A stretch of 64,000 nucleotides of DNA from assembly GCA_037962975.1 (NCBI GenBank), contig CM075669.1:108144501-108208500 (forward strand), written 5' to 3'. The notes under the pieces were generated by a model. It ran no database searches, was not told where the DNA came from, and saw only the letters and a list, made by a program, of their open reading frames with translations. Made by a program: the position numbers and the translations under genes. This document shows positions 23,429 through 34,691 of the stretch, piece after piece. The first letter of the stretch is position 1, and each line of letters starts with the position of its first letter. Source of the stretch: Clitoria ternatea. Lineage: Eukaryota > Streptophyta > Magnoliopsida > Fabales > Fabaceae.

Positions 23429-23907
23429 TAATCGATTACGCCTCGAGCTGTAATCGATTACACTTTGAAAACTTCAGTGTATTTCGTTCTGTAATCGATT
23501 AGGGTACACCATGTAATCGATTAGGTGTGACACAGACCCTTGGTAATCGATTACTCCTTGCCTTGTAATCGATTAGTGATGGCACCTGATGCATTTAATT
23601 TGGTTACGCAGCTTGGTAATCAATTGTGCCTTGTGTGTAATCGATTAGTGCACAAACAGTAGCCTTGTAATCGATTAGTTGATATGTTGTAATCGATTAG
23701 GTGTTATTCCAGAAGCCTTGTAATCAATTGTAGAAGTCCTGCAATCGATTAGCATAAGTATCTGATGCATTTAATCTGATTTCTCAACTTGGTAATCGAT
23801 TAGGTCTCTTGGTGTAATCGATTAGTTGACAAACAGAACCCTTGTAATCGATTAGGCTGGTCTGTCTAATCGATTAGCTGGCAAAACAGAAGCTATGTGA
23901 TCGATTA
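23429..23907. repeat. TAATCGATTA palindrome array in the 5' LTR U3
   Basis: Perfect 10-bp palindromes start at 23429, 23451, 23492, 23514, 23544, 23566, 23638, 23668, 23690, 23793, 23814, 23844 and 23867, with one-base variants at about 23617, 23721, 23742 and 23898. Many come in pairs 22 bases apart. A higher-order ~177-bp unit is marked by the phrase CTGATGCATTTAAT at 23586 and 23762. Confidence 0.93.
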
Positions 23908-24018
23908 ACCTGTGTGTTTTTGCAGGTCTGATGTTGTTTTCTTGTTTTCTTCAAGAGTTTCTTCAAGAGCTCTTTGTCATTATCAAAATCTTCACACCTG
24001 AAAGCATATTCAAACACA

Positions 24019-24277
24019 AGCAAAAAATTAGATAGACGGATAGCTTATGATAGCAAAAATTAGGGTCTATCTTGGCATGTTAGCAGTTGTCCATGCAAAA
24101 AAGGTCTCTGAACTCCTCCAATAACACAAGTAAACGTTACTCCACAACAGCTTCTAACTTGTCATTTATATGAGTGACCTTATTCATGGTATCTCCTAAC
24201 ACGACCTCCCTAGAACCCCCCTCCGGTGTTGGCTTGGATGGGTTGAGCGGATCAATCTTAAGCTCAGCCTTGGGATC
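24019..24277 (-). pseudogene. Tat-type gypsy fragment (protease-RT linker), right-hand half cut off
   Basis: The reverse complement aligns by eye with 37725-37990 of the full Tat element (shared 'GATAAGGTCA' type linker, 'GTTACTCCA', 'AAAGGTCT', 'TAGGGTCTAT'). It stops abruptly at 24018/24019 against the copia LTR and at 24277 against the CRM-like LTR. Its continuation is at 31771. Confidence 0.85.
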
Positions 24278-25090
24278 TAATGTGGACATACCCAAGGAAG
24301 ACCCTCACACTACATTGGAGAAAGGACTTGAAGCATATAGAGGTCCCCTCACAAGTGCAAAGACCAAACGGGCCAAAGAGAGCATTCATAAAGCCCTTTT
24401 CTCTTTTCTCTCTTCTAGTGGGCCTAAGCCCAATAAGGAACCTATGAGGATCTATGTGTACTTTACTTGTAATATACTTTCTAAATAGTTTCTCTAGGCT
24501 TATAGGATAGATTTGGGCCTTGTAAGGTCAAATGGGCCACTTTTGGGCCTTGTACTTTCCCTTTTGGGCCATGTATAGGCCATTTGCTCATCTTTTCTCT
24601 TAATGGGCCTTGGATCCATGACCAAGCCCATCTAGCTAGTCCTTGGCCGAAATTCTAGTGGCCTATATAAGGGCTTCTCCTTTTGTAATCAAGCACCATT
24701 AATCCATTTGTAAAATTTAAGAGCACTTTAGTGTTTCCTAGTGAGAGATTCTCCTCCTTCTCTCTAGAATTTGAGAGCTCTCTCAAGCTCTTATCCAAGG
24801 GGTTTCTCCCTCCCTTGGTGGTGAGTGGAGTTATCTTCCTCCTCCTTAGGAAGTGGCCTCCAACATTTCCCTCTCCCTTTTTTCCAAGCCTTCCTCCATT
24901 GTCCACCTTCCCTCCTTCCATTTCCACTCTCTTTTCCTTGGTTTTGGCGTCACCTTCTCCTAGTCTTAGGCTTTTAGTTTCGGTTTTCTTGGTCCTTGAA
25001 GAAGAAGTCTCAAGCTTCCATTGAAGGAAGATAGAAGAAAGAGCCCTAGATCCAACCCTCTTCAAGAAAGTGCATGAAGAGCCTACATCA
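24278..25090 (+). repeat. 5' LTR of CRM-like element
   Basis: An 813-bp LTR ending GCCTACATCA at 25081-25090. It has a TATA box at 24664-24670 (CCTATATAAGGG) and repeated 'GGGCC' blocks between 24420 and 24620. The reading frames inside it look accidental. Confidence 0.8.
24664..24670 (+). promoter_or_regulatory. LTR TATA box
   Basis: CCTATATAAGGG within the LTR, followed after about 30 bases by a C/T-rich leader; the likely promoter of the element. Confidence 0.6.
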
Positions 25091-25092
25091 TG

Positions 25093-25107
25093 TGGTATCA
25101 TTGAGCC
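25093..25107 (+). promoter_or_regulatory. Primer binding site, degenerate
   Basis: TGGTATCATTGAGCC begins two bases after the LTR. It matches the initiator-Met PBS TGGTATCAGAGCC apart from two extra bases in the middle. Confidence 0.65.
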
Positions 25108-27387
25108 TTGGGAGGTTCTTTTCTTCTTCTCTTCCATTTTAATTTTCGGTTTTGAGTTCATTTTGCTGGCTGGAATTTTGTTTCTTAGTCATTCATATGC
25201 CTTATTAATTCCATGTTAGCATAGAAAAATCATAAAAAGTCTTAGTTCTTTTGAGTTTTTGTGCTAGTTTCTTTGTGGTTTCAATTTTTGCATCTTGTTA
25301 TTGTCAATTTCGGTTGGTTATTGTTACCACTCTGTTTTGGTCTCTAAAATTTCAGAAATGGCACATGTTAAATTCGGTTAGTAGGTGGTTAGTTTGTTGT
25401 TACATGTTAGTTACTTGTTAGTTGTTAGTTAGAGCCAATTTAGGAAGTTAGTTAAGTGCCATGTGGAACCTTTTCTAGAGTTCTAGGAAGTTAATTGCTT
25501 TTCCCTTTTTAGTGTGCAAACCATATGGATTAGGGGCAATTCAAGCATCTTGATTAGCTCCTACAAAGGTTCCATTCTTGTTAGGAGGTCTCACATTCAA
25601 GACACTCCAAAGTCGACTCAATTTTAGGATTGTTAGTTTCTATTCTTAGTTTGATTCTAGGTTTAATTTTGTTGCACTATTAGGATATCTCTTTTACATT
25701 CCTATTTTCATCTTGCTTGCATCAAAAACAAAACTTGTCAAAAAAAAGATTTTTAGTCACCTCCTATACATCAATTTAGGAGAAGGTTGCATAATTTCCC
25801 TTAAGCAAGAAGCATTAATTGAACTTGTTAATACCATTTGTGCATTTCGGTTTTGGGTATCATAAATTGGTGTTGTTATCTTGAAATCTTGAGAGGCAAA
25901 AGAAAAGTATCACAAGAAAAGAAAAGAATCACAAGAAAAGAAAAGTACCAAAAGAAGAAAAAAAAAGTGTTAAAGAGAAAGCCTCATTACAAAGTTTGAA
26001 TTAGAGACACCAAACATCATCACCAAATTTCGAAATTACCAATACCAAATGAGAATTGTTTTCATTAATTGGCCATTGCTAAGACTTGTTCATTAAGACT
26101 TCTTTGCTTATTTTTGCAACTTTAGAGTTTCTAGGCTAGGTTATACCTTAAACTTTGTTTCTTGCATTTAATTTCTTGTTTGTCTTGTTTTGTCAATTTC
26201 AATTCTATTCCAAGTTAGCTTTCATTCTTTTGAACTTTTATTTGCTTTTAGAGTATTTTCATTCCAAGTTAATTGTTGATCCTTCATTCTATTCCATTTG
26301 AGTAGCCTTTATTTCTTGAGCCTTTTTAGTTTGTCATTTTTGCTTCTTAAAGTTTTGTCTTGAGTTTGTATTCTTTTGGACTTCTAAAGATCACTCCATT
26401 TCGCCATTAAAGTGAGGGTAGCATATTGAAACGCTTGAGATTGGTGTGGAAATTGATTGAGCTTGAAAATCTCTAAGAGAAGGCATACACTTGAGAGATA
26501 CACTTTTGTGAGGTTTAAAGTTTTCTTTGTGATTTCCATTAACCAAATCTTGTTTGGAGTTGTTGCCTTGTGTTCTTTTGCTAGGTAAAGTGGAGCTTAT
26601 ACATCAAGAAGGACTTGTGAAGACACTTGTAAAGGAGGCAAAAGCTTTGTAATTAGTAGAACTTAGGCAAAGTTTTTCAATTCTTGGGCTTTGTGTAGTA
26701 GGATTTTGTCTTGTATTTTGGACACAACAAGGACATTGGACTTTTTGGACATTATAATTTTCCTTTTTGCTTGGTAAAATTCGAATTAGGGTAGTGCATG
26801 TGCATTTGTTTGTTAACTACTTTTAGTTAATTGGTTAGAGTTAGTTAGAAGTTACAACTATAATTAGTTAGTTAGTTGGTAGTTAGTTGAGTGTCTTAAC
26901 TAATTAGTTAGTGGTTGGAACTAATTCTAGTTGTCATAACTAATTGTGAGTTGGGTTAACTAATACATAGCCGAAATTAGTTAGGTAGTTATAGTGGTTA
27001 GACTTTGTTACAACTTCCATAACTAATTAACTACTTTTGGTTAGGGTTGTTAGGACTTGGTTAGTTAGTTGAACTAATTTTGATAGGTTGACTACTTCTT
27101 AAACCGAATTTGGTTAGGCTTGTCTAGGGTTAGTTAATCACTAGTAACATCCTAAGACAAACATAATCAACTTAGGTTAAGGAAAACCTAGGATTTCCAT
27201 AAGCAACATAGGACTAACCTAGTTAAAGACAACCTAGGACATTGTTTTTCCCTTAGGATAGAAACCTAGTATTGATATTTTAGGTTTGTTGAAGTGTTTT
27301 TTTCACTTGTATTGCATTCATCTTCCTCGACTAGCTTGTTTATACATAATTTGTTCTTGTCTTGATTTTCTTTGACAACATTAAAAG
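25108..27387 (+). other. Long untranslated leader of CRM-like element
   Basis: About 2.3 kb separates PBS and gag without a convincing ORF. It is T-rich, with simple-sequence stretches: A/G-rich 25900-25990 and TTAG-type repeats (AATTAGTTAGTTAG) from about 26790 to 27070. No gene is seen here. Confidence 0.6.
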
Positions 27388-28383
27388 ATGTCGTCTAGTG
27401 ATAGGGAAAACAAAAGCATGCTTCATAACATAATGGATAGCTTAAACACCATAAATGCTAGGCTAAACAATCTTGAGCATAATGAACCCCCTAGAACTAG
27501 GCATAGACAAAGAAATCAAAGACATAACACTAGTGATAATGAGGAAGAAACAAGACAAAGAAGGCACCATGACCATAGAAGAGATGACATAGGCTTAAGA
27601 GAGGTAAAATTAGAAATTCCCCCATTCAATGGAAAAAGTGACATTGAAGCTTACTTAGAGTGGGAGATGAGGGTAAAACAAATATTCAAATCTCATCAAA
27701 TAAAAGATGATAAAAAAGTTAGGATTGCAACTCTTTCTTTCCAAAATTATGCCCTAGTTTGGTGGACCCAAATTTGTAAGGAGAGAAAAAGAGACAACTT
27801 TCTCCCCATAGATGATTGGGTAGACTTAAAAGCTCTCCTTAGAAAAAGATATGTTCCTAACTATTATAGGGGTGAACTATTAGCAAAGCTTAATAGGCTC
27901 ACCCAAGGCTCCAAATGTGTAGAAGACTACTATAAAGCCTTAGAGATAGCCATGATTAGAGCCAATCTAGAAGAGGATGAGGAAACCCTAATGCATAGGT
28001 TCTTACATGGGCTTAATAGGAACATCAAAAATAGGGTAGAACTTCTTCCACATGTGGACATAGAAGAGTTACTCCACCAATGCACCAAAGTAGAAAACCA
28101 ATTTAAGGAAAGAGAATCCTATAGTGGGGATAATAATAGAGCCTATAAGTCAAAGTGGGTAGAAAATAAGGGTAAGTTTGAGAGAAACCCTAGAGAGAGA
28201 GAAGTGGGCGCTTCCTCCTCTAAACCCTAAAGTGAGTTACACAAAAATGGCAAAGTCTTTCGCAATCAACATGATAAGCATGAACCATCATCAAAACCAC
28301 AATCCTCTAGATCTTCTTCCATAAAATGTTTTAAGTGTCTTGGAAGAGGACACATTGCTTCAGACTGTCCAACAAAAAGAACT
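27388..28383 (+). pseudogene. CRM-like gag with zinc knuckle, one in-frame stop
   Basis: Start ATG at 27388 (MSSSDRENKSML). It has a basic, arginine-rich region (residues ~35-65), then the retrotransposon gag domain (about residues 75-235: 'LEIPPFNGKSDIEAYLEW', 'YALVWWTQICK', 'YVPNYYRGELLAKL', 'RFLHGLNRNI'). A TAA at 28228-28230 interrupts the frame. The same frame then continues without ATG through CFKCLGRGHIASDC (CX2CX4HX4C, about 28327-28368) directly into protease. CRM elements normally use one long gag-pol frame, so the stop is probably a point mutation. Confidence 0.88.
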
Positions 28384-31300
28384 ATGATTTTAAAAACCAA
28401 TGGAACCTACTCAAGTCAATCAGAGTCTAATTCTGATTCTCACTATTCAAGTGATGACTCTAGTAGTAATTCCAGTGACAGTGAGCATATTTTAGGGGAT
28501 GATGGTGAGTTGTACATGATTAGAAGGTTGCTTGGTAGTCATGTAAAACTCGATGATACAACACAAAGAGAGAACATCTTTTATACAAGATGTTACATTA
28601 ATGACAAATTATGTTCTCTCATTGTGGATAGTGGGAGTTGTGCAAATGTTGCAAGCCAAAGACTAGTCAAAAAGATGGGATTAGAGCTTATAGACCATCC
28701 AAGTCCCTATAAATTACAATGGTTAAATGAAAAAGGGGAAATGGTAGTCAATAAGCAAGTCCTAATCAATTTCACCATAGGCACATATAAAGATGAAGTC
28801 AAATGTGACGTAGTACCTATGGAAGCAACTCATATACTTTTAGGAAGACCTTGGCAATTTGATAGGAAGGTCCTTCATGAGGGGTTCACTAACACCCTCA
28901 CATTTAAACTAGATGGTAAGAAGATAGTATTACATCCCCTAACTCCACAACAAGTAGCTAAAGACCAAATCCAAATGAAAGCTAAGAGAGAAAAAGAGTT
29001 AGGATCTTCTTCCCATGTGAGTTTAGAAAAACCAAAGAAAAACAAAAAAGACAATAAAGGGAAAGGAGTTGTTGTCTATAATGACTCCCAACCTAATCTA
29101 TTTGCAACAAAATATGATGTGAAACATGCCATGTTTTCACAAAAGCATTGCTTGATCATATATCCAAAAGATATCCCTAACACTTCCTTGTGTTCAATGG
29201 GCACCTCTCCTCCCCCCTTGCCCAAAGGGATACAAAATATCTTACAAGAATTTAAAGACCTCTTCCCAAAAGACATTCCAAAAGGGTTACCTCCTATTAG
29301 GGGCATTGAGCATCAAATAGACCTTATACCTGGGGCTAGTTTACCAAATAGACCTGCCTATAGATGCAACCCTAAGGAAAGTTTAGAAATAGAAAACCAA
29401 GTGAATGAACTACTTTCCAAAGGATGGATTAGAGAAAGTTTAAGCCCTTGCGCATTACCGGTTTTACTTGTACCCAAGAAAGATGGTTCATGGAGAATGT
29501 GTACGGATTGTAGAGCCATTAATAACATCACCATCAAGTATAGGCATCCCATACCTAGACTTGATGACATGTTAGATGAGCTTAGTGGATCTACAATCTT
29601 CTCCAAGATTGATCTTAAAAGTGGCTACCACCAAATTAGAATAAAAGAAGGAGATGAGTGGAAAGCCGCTTTTAAAACCAAACTTGGCCTTTATGAGTGG
29701 TTAGTGATGCCTTTCGGCCTAACTAATGCACCAAGTACCTTCATGAGACTTATGAACCATGTTCTAAGGGATTTCATAGGGCATTTTGTTGTGGTATACT
29801 TTGATGACATTCTTGTGTACTCAAAGTCCATGACTTCTCATCTAATCCACCTAAGACAAGTTATGCTTGCTTTGAGAACAAACAATCTTTATGCTAACTT
29901 TGAAAAATGTTCTTTTGGCATGGATACCATTGTCTTTCTTGGTTTTGTAGTTAGTTCTAGAGGTGTTGAGGTAGATCACTCTAAGGTTAAGGCAATCCAA
30001 CATTGGCCTACACCTAAAAATGTGAGTGAAGTAAGAAGTTTTCATGGTCTCGCAAGTTTCTATAGGAGATTTGTGAAAGATTTTTCAACCCTAGCCTCCC
30101 CTTTAAATGAGTTGGTTAAAAAGAATGTTTCTTTTATGTGGGGGCCTAGGCAAGAAAAAGCCTTTCAAGATCTCAAAGATAGGCTCACTCATGCTCCAAT
30201 TTTAAAACTTCTAAATTTTTCTAAAACCTTTGAGCTTGAGTGTGACGCATCTAATGTGGGCATAGGAGCTGTGCTTTTACAAGAAGGTCACCCCATAGCT
30301 TTCTTTAGTGAAAAACTTAATGGGGCCACTATTAACTATCCCACATACGATAAGGAATTTTATGCCTTAATTAGAGCCCTACAAACTTGGGAGCACTACT
30401 TAATCCCAAAAGAGTTTGTGATACATAGTGATCACCAATCTTTGAAATTCATCAAAGGGCAACATAAGTTAAACAAAAGGCATGCTAAGTGGGTTGAGTA
30501 TTTGGAACAATTTCCTTATGTCATCAAGTATAAGAATGGCAAAACCAATACTGTGGCTGATGCTTTATCTATGAGGCATTCTTTACTCACCTCTCTAGGA
30601 GCCAAAGTTATTGGGCTTGATGAAATTAGGTCTTTGTACCCAAATGATTTTGATTTTTCAAAAATCTTTAACTCATCTTCCACTTCTACATCTCATAAGG
30701 GCTTCTACATTTTAGATGGCTATCTTTTTAAAGCCAATAGACTTTGTATTCCACGAAGCTCTTTAAGAGATCTACTACTTAGAGAGAGTCATGAGGGAGG
30801 ACTCATGGGTCATTTTGGTAGAGATAAAACTTTGTCTATCTTACATGAACACTTTTATTGGCCCAAAATGAAAAAGGATGTTCAAAAACATTGCTCTAGG
30901 TGCATTGTTTGTAGAAAGGCTAAATCAAAACTTTCACCTAGTGGTTTATATACTCCCTTGCCAACACCTAGTGCACCTTGGATTGATATATCAATGGACT
31001 TTGTGTTAGGCCTGCCTAAGACCCAAAGGGGAATGGATTCTATCTTTGTGGTTGTGGATAGGTTTAGCAAGATGGCTCACTTCATCCCTTGCCATAAGGT
31101 TGATGATGCTAGTCATATTGCTAAGATCTTCTTTAAAGAGGTTGTGCGATTACATGGTGTACCCAAAACCATTGTTTCTGATAGGGACACCAAATTCCTA
31201 AGCCATTTTTGGAAAACTCTTTGGTCAAGGCTAGAAACACAACTCCTCTTTTCCACAACTTGTCATCCTCAAACGGATGGCCAAACAGAGGTAGTAAACA

Positions 31301-31756
31301 GGACCCTCTCACAACTTCTTAGGGTCTTAGTAAATAAAAATGTAAAATCTTGGGATGAGTGTTTACCCCACATTGAGTTTGCATATAATAGGGTACAACA
31401 CTCCACAACCAAGCATAGTCCATTTGAGGTTGTATATGGTTTTAACCCTCTCACACCCTTGGACCTTTTGCCCATTGAGGTTTCTGATTCTGTCCTTCAT
31501 ATGGATGGAGAGGCAAAGGCCCAATTTATCAAAGATTTTCATGAGAAGGTTAGACACCAAATACAAACTAAAAATGAACATTATGCTCGTTGTGTAAATA
31601 AACAAAGAAAGGAGATCACCTTTGAGGTTGGAGATTGGGTATGGTTACACCTTCGAAAGGAACGCTTTCCCAATTTGAGAAAATCCAAACTCAACCCTAG
31701 AGGTGATGGACCTTTTCAAATTCTCAAGAAAATAAATAATAATCCAAACTCAACCC
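28384..31756 (+). pseudogene. CRM-like pol: protease, RT, RNase H, integrase; C-terminus lost
   Basis: Uninterrupted frame of over 1100 codons. Protease with 'LIVDSGSCANVASQ' (near 28620). RT with 'VPKKDGSWRMCTDCRAIN', 'FSKIDLKSGYHQIRI' and the YFDD box at 29797-29808. RNase H with 'FELECDASNVGIGAVL' and 'HSDHQSLKF'. Integrase with HHCC (H..GHFGR..C..C, about 30790-30920), 'DFVLGLPK', 'SDRDTKF' and 'DGQTEVVNR' as the D-D-E residues. The frame stops being element sequence at about 31756; the last ~40 codons to 31878 read antisense Tat DNA. Any C-terminal CR or chromodomain-like tail is missing. Enzymatic residues all look intact. Confidence 0.92.
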
Positions 31757-31770
31757 TAGAGCCTACATCA

Positions 31771-32215
31771 GGATCAAGGTCAATCAAACTAACAGATCCA
31801 GCCACCGTTCCTTCATCGTTCAGCTTCCTCTTCTTATTAAATGCCTCTAACTTCACCATGTTAAGGCTCAAATTGTAGCAATAGTGAGCCATCTCCTGGT
31901 CACCCCGTACAGATGAAACATTATTATCCTTATCGATGGACTTGATAAGGAGGTGCGGTGTTGACATGATGGCTTCCATAGCGTTCAACGTTGGCCGGCC
32001 TATGATTCCGTTGTAGAGGAACTCCACATTAATTACTAGAATCCTAAATTTAACCGTCCTCGCACCGGGCTCGCCTTTAAAAGACACTAGGGTGTCTAGA
32101 TACCCTTTGGTTGGCTGCTTTGCTTCGTTGAAAGCTGTTAGTTCCTACGTATAGAGCTGAAGATTAGAATCATGAAAGCCCATTCTTTTAAAACAGTTAT
32201 AAAAATAACATCACA
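31771..32215 (-). pseudogene. Tat protease region fragment
   Basis: Minus-strand codons from 32087 to 31771 match 37420-37725 of the full Tat element almost residue for residue ('FKGEPGARTVK', 'NGIIGRPTLNAMEAI', 'HLLIKSIDKDNNVSS', 'NKKRKLND'). This is the C-terminal part of the retropepsin and its linker. Confidence 0.88.
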
Positions 32216-32748
32216 ATGGGGATCTGGTATTATGTCCCTTATTCCAGTGGGAAATAAGGGTCTTGGAGTCTTGGAGATCCTTCACACCAAGCTTTCGCGT
32301 TGACAGGGGGTGAAAGGTGGTGTCACCTACGAAGATTCTCCAACGCTCAAGTCAGTAACCAGAAAAGGAATTCAAGGTTAATAAGCGTAAGTTTGAGAAA
32401 GAGTCTAACATACCAGAGTTATGAAAATGTTGGTATTTATATGCGTGCATGCGGAGAATGAAGGGTCCTCTAGGGTTGGGGGACCATTCGTACAATATGT
32501 CAGTACGATTTTGACACACGACGCGGGTGCCTCCGTGTCGCCTATGAATATTCCCTTGTGACTGTACCTTGTACTGTTTTTCGGGTGACACAGATGCTTT
32601 TCGGTGTACATGGTGCTGACCTGGACTTCCGGTATAGAAAGGTATCTAATACGAGTTTACAGTCCGGAGGCTTACCTATGACACTAGTAAGCAAGTGAGA
32701 TCAGGTTAAATTACCCTCTTGCCCATGTGCCGGTATCTAGACCGGATC
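31771..32748 (-). mobile_element. Deleted Tat gypsy element: 5' LTR joined to protease region
   Basis: The minus strand starts at 32748 with TGATCCGGTCTAGATACCGG, the Tat LTR terminus also seen at 34692 and 45965. It keeps U5-like blocks ('GGAGAATCTTCG', 'GGTGACACCACCTTTC') and then jumps near 32215 straight into the protease codons (CDV..). PBS, gag and the N-terminal protease are gone. It continues to 31771 and, beyond the CRM-like insertion, at 24277. A TATA-like TATAAATA lies on the minus strand near 32437. Confidence 0.85.
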
Positions 32749-34439
32749 AATACATTATCTCATTAGATGAATATCATAGTAAAATTAAGGCAAATAGGAA
32801 TAGTAAATGCTTAGTTAAATCAAAATCGCATGGATCGTCTCACATCGAGTACACATTTATTAAGTTGTTTATTATATGATTGATGGTATAATTATGTTGT
32901 TATGATATGTGTAATTTCACAATTAAATTCTACATTAACATCATTACATACAAATTTCTATTTTTTTTACCATAAAGTAATTATTAAACACCTACTTTGA
33001 AGCGATGGGACTTAAGAATATATCCTAGGAATCGACAAAGGCATACAATATTTATATATATTTTTGCAGTGACTAGGCCAATTATCAACTAATAATAATC
33101 AAGTTTATGGTTAACTGAAAGGAGTCCATCTTCTCTTAACCAAACGTTAATTTATATATGAAACAACTTTAAAAATATGGTCTAATTAGCTCATCCATTA
33201 AAGTAACTATATTCTAACAAAAGAATTAATTAATGAAATTGATAGTGAATACCTAAATTATACTTATACAAAAAAAATTAACTAACAATCAAATAACTAA
33301 ATAAATATAACAACTAATAAATAATGAAATTCTTAGACGTTAAGAAAACTTTATAGAGGTTAATATAGTTGATATTTGAAATGAATATAAAGTGTTAACA
33401 TCGGAATTCGTACTCTAATTCATAAACTTCTCTGTTCTTATCTTTACCGTCTTTTCAAACAAATTAATAATAATTAAAATTAAAATAATGGTTCTTTTTT
33501 CCGACAACGTGAATATGGATTAAGAAAAGCGCTGAAACCCGGATATACAGTGAAAGCCATAGAATTTTTGTAGCACACTGGCAAAAACTAAATAAGAAAT
33601 AACAGGCCTGATTTACCAGTAGAAAGAAATCTCTCTTTTTTTTGTCAACAATAATATCTTTTTTCGGTAAATAGAAAATAGACATTTGCTCTTTTTTTGG
33701 GTCTAAAAATAGTCATTTGTTAATGTATCAGGTAATACATCGCAAGTTGGACTGTGAATGTTATTCAGGCCCGATTGGTAGTCATTTGTTATTTGGAAAT
33801 GGAATGGGTATTTATTTTAACTTTGTTTTAACATGACGATCTAGATATATATTATTTTTGTTTTCAAATATAATTTTTTTTACCTAATTTGTGGGTATTA
33901 AGAAAGTTGGTTATATTAGTTAAAATTATTAACTTTGTATCAAATTGAGGGTTATTTTCTAAAATTACCTTTAAGATCATTAGAGATATCGTTTTTCCTT
34001 CCCACTTATTCTCTCTTCATTAATTCTCTCTCTATCATAGTTAATGAACTGTATTTCATATAAAAAGGTAAAACCAATAAGGAGATAAATTAATCTTTGT
34101 TTTAGCTAATTATAATAGAAGAGATAAATATTTTAAACAACGTAATTAATTTATTGTCTTTTTAAACTCTAATAAGAGTTACTCATTTAATAAAAGTATT
34201 TTAATCTAGAAATAATTAATAACATAGAAATTTGAAAGAATGTTATATTGAGGAACAAACAAAATTCTCAAAAAGGTCTTATATTTAGATACGAAGATAG
34301 CATAGTTTATGGAGACCCATAAAAAAATGATTGTCTAGTTATGTACATATTCATTAACCAAAAGAATTATCTATTTATGGATACATCATTTGTAGGAAAC
34401 TAGCATTATGTGTTGTAGGTAGCATATTTCTTATCACAC
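32749..34439. other. AT-rich DNA without recognised gene
   Basis: About 1.7 kb of low-GC DNA with stops in all frames. A 73-codon minus ORF at 33464-33685 has no recognisable motif and is probably chance. No LTR ends, PBS or tRNA are seen. Confidence 0.6.
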
Positions 34440-34691
34440 AAAACTGCTAGTGTAAAAATGACTTTTTACATTGGGTTTTTCTTGGCCTTTTTACATTGTT
34501 TTTTAAAGCGATGTAGATCTAGGCAATGCAGAATTTGGACACATTTTACATCGATTTTTCTATAAAACTAATGTGGAATGTCATTGTCTACATTAATTTT
34601 AAAGAAAAATTAATGTAAAAAAATCCTAACATATTAGTTTCTGTCAAAACCAATGTGAATCTTACTTGAGTCACATCAATTCTTTAAACAC
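34440..34691. repeat. CACTA-like subterminal repeats, left part
   Basis: Contains 'CTAGTGTAAAAATGAC' followed by many short alternating motifs, ACATCGATTTT or ACATTG and the inverse AAAACCAATGT. Arrays of such motifs near a CACTA(G) end are typical of plant En/Spm-type elements. The array resumes at 46742 on the other side of the Tat element. No transposase is seen, so a non-autonomous copy or a MITE is equally possible. Confidence 0.45.

Larger units (their letters stand above)
2858..24018 (-). mobile_element. Large copia (Sirevirus-like) element, minus strand, interrupted by nested insertions
   Basis: Read on the minus strand: 5' LTR 24018-22541, Met-type PBS two bases inside it, gag, protease, integrase, RT-RNase H, a long region with a third ORF, purine tracts, and a 3' LTR from 13862 to 2858. 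Removing the three nested elements gives about 7.4 kb of internal DNA and LTRs of about 1.5-1.6 kb. Post-pol extra ORF, long gag with a coiled-coil extension and several G-rich purine tracts before the 3' LTR fit what is known of Sireviruses (SIRE1/Maximus); that assignment is inference. No 5-bp duplication matches at the two ends (TCTGT at 2853-2857, AGCAA at 24019-24023). Confidence 0.8.
22541..24018 (-). repeat. 5' LTR of the large copia element
   Basis: In element sense it runs from 24018 (TGTGTTTGAATATG) to 22541 (..TTGAATAACA), 1478 bp. U3 is 24018-23310 with the TAATCGATTA array, TATA is at 23304-23309, and R-U5 follows to the PBS. Confidence 0.9.
24278..31770 (+). mobile_element. CRM-like Ty3/gypsy element with most of the 3' LTR deleted
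   Basis: Flanked by GGATC on both sides (24273-24277 and 31771-31775); joining the flanks restores the minus-strand Tat sequence. The LTR starts TAATG (probably TGATG with a G-to-A change) and ends CATCA, giving the TGATG..CATCA termini known in CRM elements. At the right only the last 10-14 bases of an LTR (GAGCCTACATCA, 31759-31770) remain, joined to a polyprotein broken at about 31756. Gag motifs ('SDIEAYLEWEMRVKQIF', 'YALVWW') resemble CRM gag from memory. Confidence 0.85.

Noticed and set aside
23429..23907. Regularly spaced short repeats resembling a CRISPR array
   Set aside because: Repeats are only 10 bp and palindromic, spacing varies (22-70 bases), they lie in a plant LTR U3, and the same array recurs in the sister LTR and before ORF3.
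24276..24280. TCTAA as target duplication of the CRM-like element with LTR start at 24281
   Set aside because: It has no match at the right end, whereas GGATC matches perfectly if the LTR starts at 24278 with a mutated TGATG terminus.
24655..25161. 168-codon minus-strand ORF and its plus-strand partner as genes
   Set aside because: They lie across the CRM-like LTR and PBS, with low-complexity composition and no domain.
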